NCBI RefSeq assembly: GCF_900105515.1
Contig: NZ_FNSY01000001.1
Span: forward strand, 1,984,001 to 2,048,000
From: Streptomyces sp. 2131.1
GTDB taxonomy: Bacteria > Actinomycetota > Actinomycetes > Streptomycetales > Streptomycetaceae
Reading direction: 5' to 3'
DNA: 64,000 bases
Part shown: in pieces, positions 7,768-18,290 of the stretch
Numbering within the stretch: the stretch's first letter is position 1
Layout of the letters: the number at the start of each line of letters is the position of its first letter
Program-made: the position numbers and the translations under genes
Notes under the pieces: generated by a model
The model's input: only the letters and a program-made list of their open reading frames with translations
What the model was told of the DNA's origin: nothing
Databases searched by the model: none

Positions 7768-10700
7768 TCACCGGTGCTCCGGCACCGGGTACAGCCGCAG
7801 CCGGTGGGCCAGTGCGGCGGCCTCGCCGCGGCCGGCGACGCCCAGCTTGGCCAGGATGTTGGAGACGTGGACGCTCGCGGTCTTCGGCGAGATGTACAGC
7901 TCCTCGGCGATGCGGCGGTTGGTGAGCCCGGCGGCGACCAGCCGGTGGACGTCCTGCTCGCGCGGGGTCAGCCCGAAGGACTCCACGGCGGCGGCCGCGG
8001 CCCGCAGCTGCTCCTCGGAGGGGTCCCGGACGGGCCCGCGCTCGTCCGGGACGACGACCGCGGCCGGTATCTCCTCCGCCTCGCCGCCCGCACCGGTCAG
8101 CGCGACGCGGGCGCGGCCGGCCAGCAGTTCGATGGTCCCGGTGAGCGGGCGGGCCCCGAGGCGCACCGCGGTGGCGTGCGCCTCGCGGAGCAGGCCCGTG
8201 GCGGCGGCCCGGTCCGTGGAGGCGACGAGCAGGGCCTCCGCCCAGCGGTGCCGGATCTGCGCCAGTTCGTACGGGCGGTTCAGCGGGTCGAACGCCCGGG
8301 CGGCACGCTCCCAGAGGTCCGGGGTGTCGGTGCCCTCGGCCCTGGCCAGCTCCGCCTCGACGAGCAGGACGTAGCCGGACCAGACCGGGACGAGGGCCGG
8401 CAGCCGCTTGAGGTGGCTGCGGACCAGGGCGAGGATCGCCGGCCGGCCCGGTTCGGTGGCGGGCAGGCCCCGGGCGTCGGCCTCGGCCGCCGCGACGGCG
8501 TGCAGCATCGGGAAGGCGTAGCGCTGGGTGCCGGTCGGGAAGCCCTCGGCGGCCTGGGCCTCGAAGGCGGCGCGTGCCTCGGGCAGGCGGCCCTGCTGCG
8601 CGGCGATCTGGATGGCGTGCCGTACGGGGTTGATGAAGTGCTGCGGCTGGGGGTCACTGGAGCCGAAGCAGCGGCGGGTCAGGGCCAGTTGCCGTTCGGC
8701 CTCGGCGAAGTCGCCGCGGGCCAGGGCGATCTCGGTGCGACGGGCGGCGACCAGGCCCTGGGACTTGCGGGACAGCGACTTGCGGGCGGCTGCCTCGGTG
8801 GTGGCCAGCGATTCGTCCCAGCGGCCCAGCGAGAACAGGGACATCGCCTGGTTGGTACGGACCCAGGCCTCGATGTCCGCGACGCCGTGCTCGTGGCAGA
8901 CGCGGATGCCGTGGTCGGCGGCGGCCACCGCCTCCAGGGAGCGGCCCATCGCCTCCAGCGTGGAGGGGAGGTTGATGCCTGCCCGGCCCATGACGTCGAT
9001 GAGGCCCAGCTCGTCGGCCCGGTCGCGGACGGCGTACATCTCGGCGATGCCCTCGTCCACGGCGCCCGCGTCCGCGTTGAGCCAGCCGCGGGTGAGCCGG
9101 GCGTGCAGCTCGATGTACTCGTCGCCGACGAGCTGGGCGTACTCCACGGCCCGCTCGGCGGCGGCCAGGGTGTCGGCGCCGGGGCGGTGCAGGGCGCCCC
9201 AGCCGGCGACCAGCATCAGGACGAACGCGTGCACCTTCGACGGGGGCAGACCCCGGACCAGGCTCTCGGCCGTGGCCAGTTCCTCCCAGCCGTCGCCGCG
9301 CGTGAGGTCCTGGACCAGGCGGGAGCGCTGGACCCAGAACCAGGCGGCGCGCAGCGCGTCGTCCTCGCCCTCCAGGATGCGCAGGGCCTTCTTGCAGATG
9401 GCGAAGGCCCGTTCGCGCTCGCCGCCGAGCCGGGCGGCGACGGTGGCCTCGGCCATCAGGTCGAGATAGGTCAGGGGTGCGGAGGCGTCCCGGCCGCAGG
9501 TGGGGTACACCTCGGCGTAGTCGATGGGGCGCAGCGTGCTCCGTACGTCCTCCGGGGCGTCGTCCCACAGCTCCAGCGCCCTTTCCAGCAGGCGCAGTTG
9601 CTCGGCGTAGGCGTTGCGGTGGCGGGCCCGTACGGATGCCTTGAGGACGGCGGGCAGCGCCTTGGCCGGGTCGTGCGCGCCGTACCAGTAGCTGGCGAGG
9701 CGGGTGGCGCGCTCCGCGTCGCAGACGAGGCCCGGGTCGGCCTCCAGGGCTTCCGCGTAACGGCGGTTGAGGCGGGAGCGCTCGCCGGGCAGCAGGTCGT
9801 CGCTGACGGCCTCGCGGACCAGGGAGTGGCGGAAGCGGTAGCCGTCGCCCTCCGGGGTGGTGAGCAGCAGATTGGCGCCGACGGCGGTGCGCAGGGCCTC
9901 GATGAGGTCGTCCTCGGCGAGTCCGGCGACGGCGGCCAGCAGCTCGTACTCGACGGCTGAGCCGCCCTCGGCGACGATCCTGGCGACCTTCTGGGCGTCG
10001 GCGGAGAGGGTCTCGACGCGGACGAGGAGCAGGTCGCGCAGCGAGTCGGGCAGGCCGTCACCGGCTCCGCTGCCGCACTCCAGGGTGCAGACGAGCTCCT
10101 CGACGAAGAAGGCGTTGCCGTCGGAGCGCTCGAATATCTCGTCCACCAGGGCGGGTTCGGGGGTGCCGGCGAGGATGCCGGCGAGCTGGCGGCGGACCTC
10201 GGAGCGGTTGAACCGGGCGAGTTCGATGCGGCGGACGGTGCGCAGCCGGTCGATCTCGGCGAGGAGGGGGCGCAGCGGGTGGCGGCGGTGGATGTCGTCG
10301 GCGCGGTAGGTGCCGACGACCACGAGGCGGCCGCTGCGCAGGGTGCGGAAGAGGTAGGCGAGGAGGTGGCGGGTGGAGGAGTCCGCCCAGTGCAGGTCCT
10401 CCAGGACGAGGACGACGGCCCGGTCGGCGGAGAGGCGCTCCAGGAGCCGGACGGTCAGTTCGAAGAGGCGGGCGGTGCCGAGCTCGTCGGAGCCGTCGCG
10501 GCCGGGCTCGCCCAGCTCGGGCAGGAGCCGGGCCAGTTCGCCCTCCTGGCCGGCGCAGGCGGCGGCCATCTCCTCCGGCAGGACGCGGCGCAGGGCGCGC
10601 AGGGCCGTGGAGAAGGGGGCGTACGGCAGTCCGTCGGCGCCGATCTCGACGCAGCCCCCGACGGCGACGACGGCGTCGCGGCGGGCGGCGACGGCGAGGA

Positions 10701-10896
10701 ACTCCTCGACCAGCCTGGTCTTGCCGACCCCCGCCTCACCGCCGATGAGCAGGGCCTGCGGTTCGCCGCAGAACCCTCCGGCCGCACCGGAGGGTTCCGT
10801 GGTGGCGCGGGCGAGCGCGCCGGTGAGCGAGTTGAGTTCGCCGGTGCGGCCGACGAACACGGGGCTGACTGACCTGGTCTCCACCCGGCTGAGCAT
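7768..10896 (-). CDS. LAL-type LuxR-family transcriptional regulator with AAA ATPase
   Basis: A 1042-aa large ATP-binding LuxR regulator (MalT/LAL class). An N-terminal ATPase carries the Walker [10 protein letters not shown] and the Walker B-like region [15 protein letters not shown] long TPR-like helical middle follows, then a C-terminal LuxR helix-turn-helix ([36 protein letters not shown]). Such proteins activate catabolic or secondary-metabolite operons on binding an inducer. The ATG at 10896 (MLSRVETRS) is preferred over GTG 10962. It is convergent with the sugar dehydrogenase lipoprotein, with only a 21-bp gap. Confidence 0.92.
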   Translation of the reverse strand: MLSRVETRSVSPVFVGRTGELNSLTGALARATTEPSGAAGGFCGEPQALLIGGEAGVGKTRLVEEFLAVAARRDAVVAVGGCVEIGADGLPYAPFSTALRALRRVLPEEMAAACAGQEGELARLLPELGEPGRDGSDELGTARLFELTVRLLERLSADRAVVLVLEDLHWADSSTRHLLAYLFRTLRSGRLVVVGTYRADDIHRRHPLRPLLAEIDRLRTVRRIELARFNRSEVRRQLAGILAGTPEPALVDEIFERSDGNAFFVEELVCTLECGSGAGDGLPDSLRDLLLVRVETLSADAQKVARIVAEGGSAVEYELLAAVAGLAEDDLIEALRTAVGANLLLTTPEGDGYRFRHSLVREAVSDDLLPGERSRLNRRYAEALEADPGLVCDAERATRLASYWYGAHDPAKALPAVLKASVRARHRNAYAEQLRLLERALELWDDAPEDVRSTLRPIDYAEVYPTCGRDASAPLTYLDLMAEATVAARLGGERERAFAICKKALRILEGEDDALRAAWFWVQRSRLVQDLTRGDGWEELATAESLVRGLPPSKVHAFVLMLVAGWGALHRPGADTLAAAERAVEYAQLVGDEYIELHARLTRGWLNADAGAVDEGIAEMYAVRDRADELGLIDVMGRAGINLPSTLEAMGRSLEAVAAADHGIRVCHEHGVADIEAWVRTNQAMSLFSLGRWDESLATTEAAARKSLSRKSQGLVAARRTEIALARGDFAEAERQLALTRRCFGSSDPQPQHFINPVRHAIQIAAQQGRLPEARAAFEAQAAEGFPTGTQRYAFPMLHAVAAAEADARGLPATEPGRPAILALVRSHLKRLPALVPVWSGYVLLVEAELARAEGTDTPDLWERAARAFDPLNRPYELAQIRHRWAEALLVASTDRAAATGLLREAHATAVRLGARPLTGTIELLAGRARVALTGAGGEAEEIPAAVVVPDERGPVRDPSEEQLRAAAAAVESFGLTPREQDVHRLVAAGLTNRRIAEELYISPKTASVHVSNILAKLGVAGRGEAAALAHRLRLYPVPEHR

Positions 10897-10930
10897 CGCA
10901 CACAGGTCCGACAGTGAGGACGGAATTATC

Positions 10931-10950
10931 CGGGGGTCGAGAGGCCCCCG
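10931..10950 (-). terminator. Short hairpin after the 59-aa gene
   Basis: CGGGGG...CCCCCG stem with an eight-base loop, just downstream (minus strand) of the small gene ending at 10971. It is followed by a short AT-rich run (GATAATT). A weak terminator candidate. Confidence 0.4.
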
Positions 10951-10970
10951 GCCCCGGTCCACGACGGGCC

Positions 10971-11150
10971 CTACGCGGCGTGCGTGAACCGGTCCCGTAT
11001 CCCGCTGGTACTCACCGTCCTTCCGGACTCCTCGCGGGCGGTCCGGCGGGCGGCGCGGCGGCTGCGGTTAGCCTCACCGGCGAGGCGCTCGAGGGAGGCG
11101 CGGCGCAGGAGTTCGGCGTGCATGATCTTGTGGAGCTCGTACTCGAACAT
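10971..11150 (-). CDS. Small conserved basic protein (59 aa)
   Basis: Begins [19 protein letters not shown] and continues with an Arg/Ala-rich helix. The MFEYELH-type opening followed by an AELLRRA helix is a pattern I associate with short Streptomyces proteins of unknown function. The ATG at 11150 is supported by AAGGGGA eight bases upstream. Soluble, strongly basic, no membrane segment. It lies upstream of the LAL regulator in the same orientation, so co-regulation is possible. Function unknown. Confidence 0.7.
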   Translation of the reverse strand: MFEYELHKIMHAELLRRASLERLAGEANRSRRAARRTAREESGRTVSTSGIRDRFTHAA

Positions 11151-11365
11151 GGGGTGTCCCCTTGAGTGAGGGCCCTTCCGGGCCTCGGTGGCGGCAGTTC
11201 CTCTGCCGTGCCACCACTCTCGTCCCCCAGGGGGGTGCGCCACATCGGGCGTCTTCCGCATCTGTGGACCGCGGACGCCTTAGGCCCGGGGCCCCACCAC
11301 CGCCCAGGACCGGTGAATACACCCGGACATGCCTTAGTACGTGGTTCCGGGGCCCCGGAACCGTC

Positions 11366-12007
11366 CTATCCGGCCGTGGTGGGCAGGGCCACGATGAGGT
11401 CGAAGTACATGGCCACGGAGATGAGTACGCCGAGCGCGCCGAGGGCGATGCCGCCGCGGGCCACCGCGCGGACCCAGCCGGCCTGCGGCTGCCGGGCCGG
11501 GGCGCCGAACGCGGGCCGGACCAGGACGTAGGTGCCGACGAGCAGGGCGAGCAGCCCGAAGAGGCCGTTGACCAGGGAGGTGGCGTGCCAGGCGTCGCCG
11601 TATATCTCGTTGATCTGCTGGGCGGCCGAGCCGCCGGAAGAGGTCTTGATCTGGCCGATCAGGGTCTCGCGCTCGGCGGCGACCCGGCCGCTCCAGGCGC
11701 CGGTGAGCGCGACGACGCCGAGCCCGGCGGAGACGACCGCGGCGGACGCGGCGGCGAGCCGCCCGGAGGACTCCTCGTCGGTGTCTTCGGCGTCGTCGTC
11801 ATAGTTGCCGGCGGCAGCGGCGCCGGCGGCGGCCTCCGTGTCAGCGGTCTGTTCGTCCGGCGCGCCGGCCCCCGGCCCCCTCTCGTCCCGGTCCTGCTGT
11901 TCCGGATTCTCCGCGGTCACGCGGTCGGCCCCGGCGGCCGTCTTCTCGGTCGTGCTGTCGGTGGTCTTCTCGCCGTCGGCGACGGCTTCGGGCGTCGTGG
12001 GGTTCAT
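11366..12007 (-). CDS. Membrane protein of unknown function with acidic N terminus
   Basis: A 213-aa protein. The first ~95 residues are Glu/Asp/Thr-rich and probably cytosolic and disordered. Three hydrophobic segments follow (AAASAAVVSAGLGVVALTG, SLVNGLFGLLALLVGTYVLV and ARGGIALGALGVLISVAMYF), with a loop between the first two. No family is recognised. The ATG at 12007 is used; the four-codon-longer start at 12016 is less likely. It is followed on the same strand by a 215-bp gap before the 59-aa gene. Confidence 0.65.
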   Translation of the reverse strand: MNPTTPEAVADGEKTTDSTTEKTAAGADRVTAENPEQQDRDERGPGAGAPDEQTADTEAAAGAAAAGNYDDDAEDTDEESSGRLAAASAAVVSAGLGVVALTGAWSGRVAAERETLIGQIKTSSGGSAAQQINEIYGDAWHATSLVNGLFGLLALLVGTYVLVRPAFGAPARQPQAGWVRAVARGGIALGALGVLISVAMYFDLIVALPTTAG

Positions 12008-12071
12008 GTGCCGCACGCTAGGTGCCGCAGATGAGAGGCCCCTTAACGAACCCCGTCACGTTGGAGCGCGG

Positions 12072-14285
12072 TCAGTGGACGCGCCGGGCCGGCTCCTCCT
12101 CGTACGTCCGCACCCCCGGCACCGGCGCCCGTGTCACCGGGCGGTCCGGCGGTTCGATGCTCAGGCGGGGCAGCCGGCGGTCCAGCCAGCCGGGCAGCCA
12201 CCAGTTGGCGCCGCCCAGCAGGTGCATCAGGGCCGGGACGAGCAGGGTGCGCAGCACGAACGCGTCCAGGGCCACGGCCGCCGCCAGGGCGATGCCGAAC
12301 ATCGCGATGACGCGGTCGCCGCTGAGCACGAAGGCGAGGAACACCGAGATCATGATCACGGCCGCCGAGTTGATCACCCGGCTGGTCTCGGCGAGGCCCA
12401 CCCGGACCGCGCGCCGGTTGTCGCGGGTCTCCAGCCACTCCTCGTACATCCGGCCGACCAGGAAGACCTGGTAGTCCATCGAGAGGCCGAAGAGCACGGA
12501 GACCATGATCACCGGCAGGAAGGGCTCGATGGGGCCCGCGCTGCCGAGGCCGAGCAGCTCGCTTCCCCAGCCCCACTGGAAGATCGCGACGACCACGCCG
12601 AACGACGAGGCGACCGCCGCGACGTTCATCGCCGCCGCCTTCAGCGGGATGCCGACGGACCGGAAGGCCATCAGCAGGAGCAGGCAGCCAAGCCCTATGA
12701 CGACGCCGATGAACAGCGGCAGCTTGCCGATGATGATCTGCGCGAAGTCGTCGTAGCTGGCCGTCACCCCGCCCACATGGGTCTCCAGCGAGGTGTTGTC
12801 GGCGGCCTTCGGCAGGACGTCGGTGCGCAGCCGCTCGACGAGTTCGCTGGTCGCGCGGGACTGCGGGGAGGAGTCGGGGACGACGGTGACGTACGCGGTG
12901 TCGCCGGCCGCGTTGTACGTGACCGGGTGGGCCCACGCCACGCCGTCGACCGCGCGCAGGGTGGCCGGCAGGGCGTCCATCGCGAGCCGGTCGTCGGCGC
13001 CGTCCAGGTGCGCTGCGACGGTCAGCGGCCCGTTGACGCCGGGGCCGAAGCCGTCGGCGAGCAGGTCGTACGCCTGCCGGGTGGTGGCGGACTCCGCGTT
13101 GTTGCCCTGGTCCGAGCTGCCGAGGTGGAGCGAGAAGGTGGGCAGCGCGAGGACCAGCATCACCACGGCGGCGAGCGCGCCCAGCAGCTTGGGGTGCCGC
13201 TCGACGAACGCGGCCCAGCGGGCGGCGAAGCCGGTGGGGAGGTCGGGCCGCGGCCCGTGCTCGGCCAGCCGGGCCCGTTCGCGCCGGCTCAGCGCCCGCA
13301 GCCCGATGAGCGAGAGCAGGGCCGGCAGCAGGGTCACCGACGCGGCGACGGTCAGGACGACGGTGAGGGAGGCCGCGATGGCGACGCCGTTGAGGAAGCT
13401 CAGGCGCAGGATCAGCATGCCGAGCAGGGCGATGCAGACGGTGGCCCCGGCGAAGACGACGGCCCGCCCGGTCGTCGCGACCGCGTGCTGCGCGGCCTCG
13501 GGCACGGTCATGCCGCGCCGCAGCCCTCTGCGGTGCCGGGTGACGATGAACAGGGCGTAGTCGATGCCGACCCCGAGCCCTATCAGCATGCCGAGCATGG
13601 GCGCGAAGTCGGCGACGGTCATCACGTGCCCGAGCAGCATGATGCCCGCGTAGGCCGTGCCGACCGAGACGAGCGCGGTGGCGATGGGCAGCATGCTCGC
13701 GGCGAGCGAGCCGAAGGCGAGGAAGAGCACGACGGCCGCGACGACGACCCCGACGACCTCGCTGAGATGCGCGGCGTGCGCCTCGGTGAGCCCGACGGCC
13801 TGGCCGCCCAGCTCGACGCGCAGGTGCGGGCTCCCGGCGGCCTTCGCGGTGTCCACGACCGCCTGCACCTGCGCCACGGGGACGTCGTCGGCGCGCTTGT
13901 CGAAAGTGACGGTGGCGTACGCGGTGTGCCCGTCGGTGCTGATCTGCGCGCCGCCGGTGTCCGTGTACGGGCTCTCCACCGCCCCGACGCCCGGCAGCCG
14001 TTCGACGGCGTGCAGGGTGCGGGTCATCTTCTGCTCGACGTCGGTGGCCCGGACCGTGGAGTCCGCGGTGTGCCAGACGATGGTGTCGGTGTCGCCGCCG
14101 AGGTCGGTGAAGCCGCTCTTCAGCAGGTCGGCGGCGCGGCCGGACTCGGTTCCGGGCGCCTCGTAGTCGTTGGAGTAGGCGGGCCCCGCGAACCCCGCGG
14201 CGGCGGCCGTGCCGCCGAGGGCGAGCAGCCAGATGAGAACGGCGACGAGGCGGTGCGTGACGCACCAGCGGGCGATGGCTGCCAA
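12072..14285 (-). CDS. MMPL-family RND exporter
   Basis: A 737-aa membrane protein with the MMPL layout: TM1, a large extracytoplasmic loop, five TMs, a central loop, then a second copy (loop plus six TMs). Diagnostic segments include GLGVGIDYALFIVTRHR in the first half and LFGLSMDYQVFLVGRMYEEW in the second, carrying the Asp-Tyr pairs of proton-driven MMPL transporters. It probably exports lipids or a hydrophobic metabolite. TTG start with GGGAG eight bases upstream. It is read away from the phospholipase C terminator. Confidence 0.92.
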   Translation of the reverse strand: MAAIARWCVTHRLVAVLIWLLALGGTAAAAGFAGPAYSNDYEAPGTESGRAADLLKSGFTDLGGDTDTIVWHTADSTVRATDVEQKMTRTLHAVERLPGVGAVESPYTDTGGAQISTDGHTAYATVTFDKRADDVPVAQVQAVVDTAKAAGSPHLRVELGGQAVGLTEAHAAHLSEVVGVVVAAVVLFLAFGSLAASMLPIATALVSVGTAYAGIMLLGHVMTVADFAPMLGMLIGLGVGIDYALFIVTRHRRGLRRGMTVPEAAQHAVATTGRAVVFAGATVCIALLGMLILRLSFLNGVAIAASLTVVLTVAASVTLLPALLSLIGLRALSRRERARLAEHGPRPDLPTGFAARWAAFVERHPKLLGALAAVVMLVLALPTFSLHLGSSDQGNNAESATTRQAYDLLADGFGPGVNGPLTVAAHLDGADDRLAMDALPATLRAVDGVAWAHPVTYNAAGDTAYVTVVPDSSPQSRATSELVERLRTDVLPKAADNTSLETHVGGVTASYDDFAQIIIGKLPLFIGVVIGLGCLLLLMAFRSVGIPLKAAAMNVAAVASSFGVVVAIFQWGWGSELLGLGSAGPIEPFLPVIMVSVLFGLSMDYQVFLVGRMYEEWLETRDNRRAVRVGLAETSRVINSAAVIMISVFLAFVLSGDRVIAMFGIALAAAVALDAFVLRTLLVPALMHLLGGANWWLPGWLDRRLPRLSIEPPDRPVTRAPVPGVRTYEEEPARRVH

Positions 14286-14411
14286 GGGACGTGCTCCCTG
14301 CGGGTTCGTGGACCTTTACCCGCAGATAACACGATCTGCCCGCAAAAGTCGCATGACCTGAGAACGCCACTCTGACAGCAGAAGATGATCCTTTGTCCCT
14401 TTCGTGGCCAT

Positions 14412-14461
14412 GGTCACAGGGCCCGGTCCCGGGTGAACCGGGGGGATGGGGCCCTGTGACC
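14412..14461 (-). terminator. Hairpin terminator after phospholipase C
   Basis: A perfect 13-nt inverted repeat GGTCACAGGGCCC/GGGCCCTGTGACC (14412-14424 with 14449-14461) begins 11 nt past the phospholipase stop. There is no U-tract, as is common for Streptomyces terminators. Confidence 0.65.
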
Positions 14462-14471
14462 GGCGGCCCCG

Positions 14472-16580
14472 TCAGCCGGAGACGCTCGCCCGGCCGTTCT
14501 CGATGTGCCCCATCAGCCGCCGCCGGAAGCCGTTCTCGCCCTCGGCCGTGACCGCCAGGTCGTACCAGCCGTGCGCGTCGGCCGCCGAGTGCACGACCGT
14601 ACGGCTGCGGCCCGGCTTGACGGTGACGTGACGGGTCCAGTTCCGCAGGTCGGCCTCGTCGACGTAGCCGAGCGGCCGCACCAGGAAGGTCAGGGTGCGG
14701 CGGCCGTTGTTGCGCAGCGTGAGGTGCAGATCGCGGTCGCGGGCGTCGACGCGGGTGGTGACCTCGGCGCCGCCTTCGGCCGGTCCCTCGAACTCGCGCC
14801 GGAAGCCGTTCGGCCCGGTCACCGTGAAGCGGTACGACCCGCCCGTCAGCGGGACGGTCCAGTGCCCGTCGCCCCGGACGTCCTGGTGCTGCGGGGCCGG
14901 GAACTCGCCCGCGTACGGGTACAGCGCGAAGTGTGCCGACGCCTTGCCGCTGTTGCCGAGCTCCACCCGCAGACCGCCGCGCGCCCGCCGGACCTGGGCG
15001 TCGGGCTGGTAGGGAAGCGGGCGCGCCGGGCGTACACCGGGCTCCTGCTCCGGCAGGTGCTGGACGGCGGGGGGCTTCGGCTGCCAGCGGCCGCTGAGCG
15101 GCGGGATCGCCCCGGGCCGCTCCACGGCGGGCTGCCGGCGCTGCCGGGTGAAGTCGAACGCGGAGGTGAGGTCACCGGTGACCCGCCGCCGCCAGTCGCT
15201 GATGTTGGGCTCCTCCACGCCCGTCCAGCGCTCCAGGAAGCGGATGACGGAGGTGTGGTCGAAGACCTCGGAGCAGACGTAACCGCCCACGGTCCACGGC
15301 GAGACGACGAGCATCGGCACCCGGATGCCGAGGCCGGTCGGGCGGCCCTCCCACTCCTCGTCGGTCACGCCGGGGGGCGCGACGGGCGGCGGGACGTGGT
15401 CGAAGAAGCCGTCGTTCTCGTCGTAGTTGATCAGCACGGCGGTGTGCCGCCAGACTTCCGGGTGCTTGCCGAGCGCGTCGAGGATCTTGTAGACGACGGT
15501 GGCGCTGTGCACCGGCGAGGAGACGCTCGGGTGCTCGGAGTCGACGGCCGACGGGACCAGGTAGGAGACCTCCGGCAGCTTGCCGGCCGCCACGTCCTTG
15601 GCGAACTCCTCGGCCAGCGTCCCGGTCGGCACCCGGCGCAGCGCCCGTTCGAACAGACTGCGCTCCTGCCGGGTTAGGGTGGCCACGCCCTGCTCCAGGA
15701 GCCCGAGCAGCCGCGCCCGTTCGGCCTCGGAGGCGTCCCGGACCTGCGCGTAGAAGGACTCCATGTACGTGTGGCCGCCGGTCTTGGCCAGGGCCTTGCG
15801 GGCGACGGCCTTGAAGGTGGCGTAGAACTCGATCTGGTTGTCGGTGAAGTTCTCCCACTCGGTATACGTGCGCCAGCTGCGCCCGGCCTTCTCCAGCCGC
15901 TCGGCGTAGGTGGACCAGTCGTAGCCGGGATGCGTGCCCTCGTCGTACGCGTCGTTGCCGACGGCCCGCTTCCCGTTCGGCTCGAAGCCGGTCTTCCCGC
16001 TCCACAGGTGGTTGCGGTTGGGGCTGGTGGAGCTGTGGATCGAGGAGTGGTACGCGTCGCAGACGGTGAAGGTGTCGGCCAGCTCGTAGTGCAGCGGGAT
16101 GTCGCGGCGGTCGTAGTACGCCATCGTGGCCGCGGTCTTGGCGCTGATCCAGCCGTTCATCCAGCCGCCGCCCCAGGCCTTCGCGCCGCCGTTCCAGGAG
16201 TGGTCGAGGGCGCCGATGTACTGGAGGTCCCTCTTCTGCTCCTCGGCCGCGCCGCGCACCGGGAAGGGCAGCACGGTGGAGCCGGCCGCGCCGGGCTGCT
16301 CGAACACCGTCGTACCGGTGGGCAGTTCGACGGCGTTGCGGTCGCCGAAGCCGCGTACGCCGCGCAGGGTGCCGAAGTAGTGATCGAAGGAACGGTTCTC
16401 CTGCATCAGGATCACCACGTGCCTGATGTCCCGCAGCCCCCCGCCACCGGGCCCCGCGTGGGCGGGCTGCGCGGCGATGGCGGCCTGGAGCGACGGCGGC
16501 AGGAACGATCCCGCCGCGGCGGCGCCGAGCGCGCCGCCGCCCAGCGCGAAGAGCCGTCGCCGTGACATGTCCGTGGTCAA
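14472..16580 (-). CDS. Secreted phosphocholine-specific phospholipase C, Tat substrate
   Basis: A 702-aa protein of the non-haemolytic (PC-PLC/acid phosphatase) phospholipase C family. The N terminus has a twin-arginine signal (SRRRLFALGGGALGAAAAG). The active-site region HVVILMQENRSFDHYFGTL follows; further family blocks are NYDENDGFFDHVPPP and two C-terminal beta domains typical of bacterial PLCs. It would cleave phospholipid head groups outside the cell, releasing phosphate ester or choline. The TTG start at 16580 has GGAGG five bases upstream. A repeated TAACCACCGG (16657-16666 and 16596-16605, minus sense) lies in its upstream region. Confidence 0.92.
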   Translation of the reverse strand: MTTDMSRRRLFALGGGALGAAAAGSFLPPSLQAAIAAQPAHAGPGGGGLRDIRHVVILMQENRSFDHYFGTLRGVRGFGDRNAVELPTGTTVFEQPGAAGSTVLPFPVRGAAEEQKRDLQYIGALDHSWNGGAKAWGGGWMNGWISAKTAATMAYYDRRDIPLHYELADTFTVCDAYHSSIHSSTSPNRNHLWSGKTGFEPNGKRAVGNDAYDEGTHPGYDWSTYAERLEKAGRSWRTYTEWENFTDNQIEFYATFKAVARKALAKTGGHTYMESFYAQVRDASEAERARLLGLLEQGVATLTRQERSLFERALRRVPTGTLAEEFAKDVAAGKLPEVSYLVPSAVDSEHPSVSSPVHSATVVYKILDALGKHPEVWRHTAVLINYDENDGFFDHVPPPVAPPGVTDEEWEGRPTGLGIRVPMLVVSPWTVGGYVCSEVFDHTSVIRFLERWTGVEEPNISDWRRRVTGDLTSAFDFTRQRRQPAVERPGAIPPLSGRWQPKPPAVQHLPEQEPGVRPARPLPYQPDAQVRRARGGLRVELGNSGKASAHFALYPYAGEFPAPQHQDVRGDGHWTVPLTGGSYRFTVTGPNGFRREFEGPAEGGAEVTTRVDARDRDLHLTLRNNGRRTLTFLVRPLGYVDEADLRNWTRHVTVKPGRSRTVVHSAADAHGWYDLAVTAEGENGFRRRLMGHIENGRASVSG

Positions 16581-16700
16581 AAGAGCCTCCCCATTCCGGT
16601 GGTTACAGCGGGGAAGCTATGCAGGCCGGGTGGCGCGGGGAAGGACTGCGCGCGGACCGGTGGTTAACGTCCAACAGGTCCGCCCAAAAGTCCAAGCATG

Positions 16701-16750
16701 CCCGAGGGGCGGTGTTCCAGGTCCGGAGACCGGGAACACCGCCCCTCGGG
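16701..16750 (-). terminator. Strong hairpin terminator after gatB
   Basis: A perfect 18-nt stem (16701-16718 with 16733-16750) and 14-nt loop begin 17 nt past the gatB stop. GC-rich, without a U-tract. Confidence 0.8.
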
Positions 16751-16766
16751 GCCGTACGGGAAGGGC

Positions 16767-18275
16767 TCAGCCCTCGACGCCGAGCTTCTCCAGGATCAGC
16801 TCGCGCACCCGCGCCGCGTCCGCCTGGCCGCGGGTCGCCTTCATGACCGCGCCGACCAGCGCGCCGGCCGCCGCGACCTTGCCGCCGCGGATCTTGTCCG
16901 CGATCGCCGCGTTGCCCGCGATGGCCTCGTCCACGGCGGTGGACAGGGCGCCCTCGTCGGAGACGACCTTCAGGCCGCGCTTCTCGACGACGGTGTCCGG
17001 GTCGCCCTCGCCGGCGAGCACGCCGTCCAGGACCTGTCGGGCCAGCTTGTCGTTGAGGTCGCCCGCGGCGACGAGCTCGGCGACCCGGGCGACCTGCGCC
17101 GGGGTCACGGGCAGCTCGTCGAGGCCGCGGCCGGTCTCGTTGGCGTTGCGGGCCAGCTCGCCCATCCACCACTTGCGGGCCTGGTCCGACGGGGCGCCCG
17201 CCTCGGTCGTGGCGACGATCAGGTCGACCGCGCCCGCGTTGAGGATGGACTGCATGTCGTGCTCGGAGACGCCCCACTCCTCCTTGAGCCGGGCGCGGCG
17301 CAGCCTCGGCAGCTCCGGGAGGCCGCCCCGCAGCTCCTCGACCCACTCACGGGCCGGGGCGACCGGCACCAGGTCGGGCTCGGGGAAGTAGCGGTAGTCC
17401 TCGGCGTTGTCCTTGATGCGGCCGGCCGTGGTGGAGCCGTCCTCCTCGTGGAAGTGCCGGGTCTCCTGGATGATCGTGCCGCCGGAGTTCAGCACCGCGG
17501 CGTGGCGCTGGATCTCGAAGCGGGCGGCCCGCTCGACGGAACGCAGCGAGTTCACGTTCTTCGTCTCGGAGCGCGTACCGAACTGCTCGGTGCCGTTCGG
17601 GCGCAGCGACAGGTTGACGTCGCAGCGCATCTGGCCCATCTCCATGCGGGCCTCGGAGACGCCGAGCGCCTTGATGAGCTCGCGCAGCTCGGCCACGTAC
17701 GCCTTGGCGACCTCGGGGGCCCGTGCGCCCGCTCCCTCGATCGGCTTGGTGACGATCTCGATGAGCGGGATGCCCGCGCGATTGTAGTCGAGCAGGGAGT
17801 GGGACGCGCCGTGGATACGGCCGGTGGCGCCGCCGACGTGCGTCGACTTGCCGGTGTCCTCCTCCATGTGGGCGCGCTCGATCTGCACCCGGAAGATCTC
17901 GCCGTCCTCCAGCTGGACGTCCAGATAGCCGTCGTAGGCGATCGGCTCGTCGTACTGGGAGGTCTGGAAGTTCTTCGGCATGTCCGGATAGAAGTAGTTC
18001 TTCCGGGCGAAGCGGCACCACTCGGCGATCTCGCAGTTCAGCGCGAGACCGATCTTGATCGCGGACTCGACGCCGATCGCGTTGACGACCGGCAGCGCGC
18101 CGGGCAGACCGAGGCAGACCGGGCAGGTCTGCGAGTTGGCGTCCTGCTTCAGCTCGGTCGAGCACCCGCAGAACATCTTCGTCTTGGTGCCGAGCTCCAC
18201 GTGGACCTCGAGGCCCATGACGGGGTCGTACGTCGCGAGGGCGTCCTCGTACGACTCCAGGTCGATGACAGTCAC
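16767..18275 (-). CDS. gatB: Aspartyl/glutamyl-tRNA amidotransferase subunit B
   Basis: A 502-aa GatB, the kinase/transamidase subunit that activates and amidates Glu-tRNAGln (and Asp-tRNAAsn). Signatures are [10 protein letters not shown], the zinc-binding CGCSTEL...[28 protein letters not shown] and [13 protein letters not shown], with the YqeY-like tail domain at the C terminus. Last gene of the gatC-gatA-(80 aa)-gatB cluster, closed by the hairpin at 16701-16750. Full length for the family. Confidence 0.97.
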   Translation of the reverse strand: MTVIDLESYEDALATYDPVMGLEVHVELGTKTKMFCGCSTELKQDANSQTCPVCLGLPGALPVVNAIGVESAIKIGLALNCEIAEWCRFARKNYFYPDMPKNFQTSQYDEPIAYDGYLDVQLEDGEIFRVQIERAHMEEDTGKSTHVGGATGRIHGASHSLLDYNRAGIPLIEIVTKPIEGAGARAPEVAKAYVAELRELIKALGVSEARMEMGQMRCDVNLSLRPNGTEQFGTRSETKNVNSLRSVERAARFEIQRHAAVLNSGGTIIQETRHFHEEDGSTTAGRIKDNAEDYRYFPEPDLVPVAPAREWVEELRGGLPELPRLRRARLKEEWGVSEHDMQSILNAGAVDLIVATTEAGAPSDQARKWWMGELARNANETGRGLDELPVTPAQVARVAELVAAGDLNDKLARQVLDGVLAGEGDPDTVVEKRGLKVVSDEGALSTAVDEAIAGNAAIADKIRGGKVAAAGALVGAVMKATRGQADAARVRELILEKLGVEG

Positions 18276-18290
18276 GGAAAACTTTCCCTC

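Noticed and set aside
16581..16700. A PHO box upstream of phospholipase C
   Set aside because: GTTAACC and GTAACC occur, but not the tandem 11-bp GTTCACC-type repeats needed for PhoP binding.
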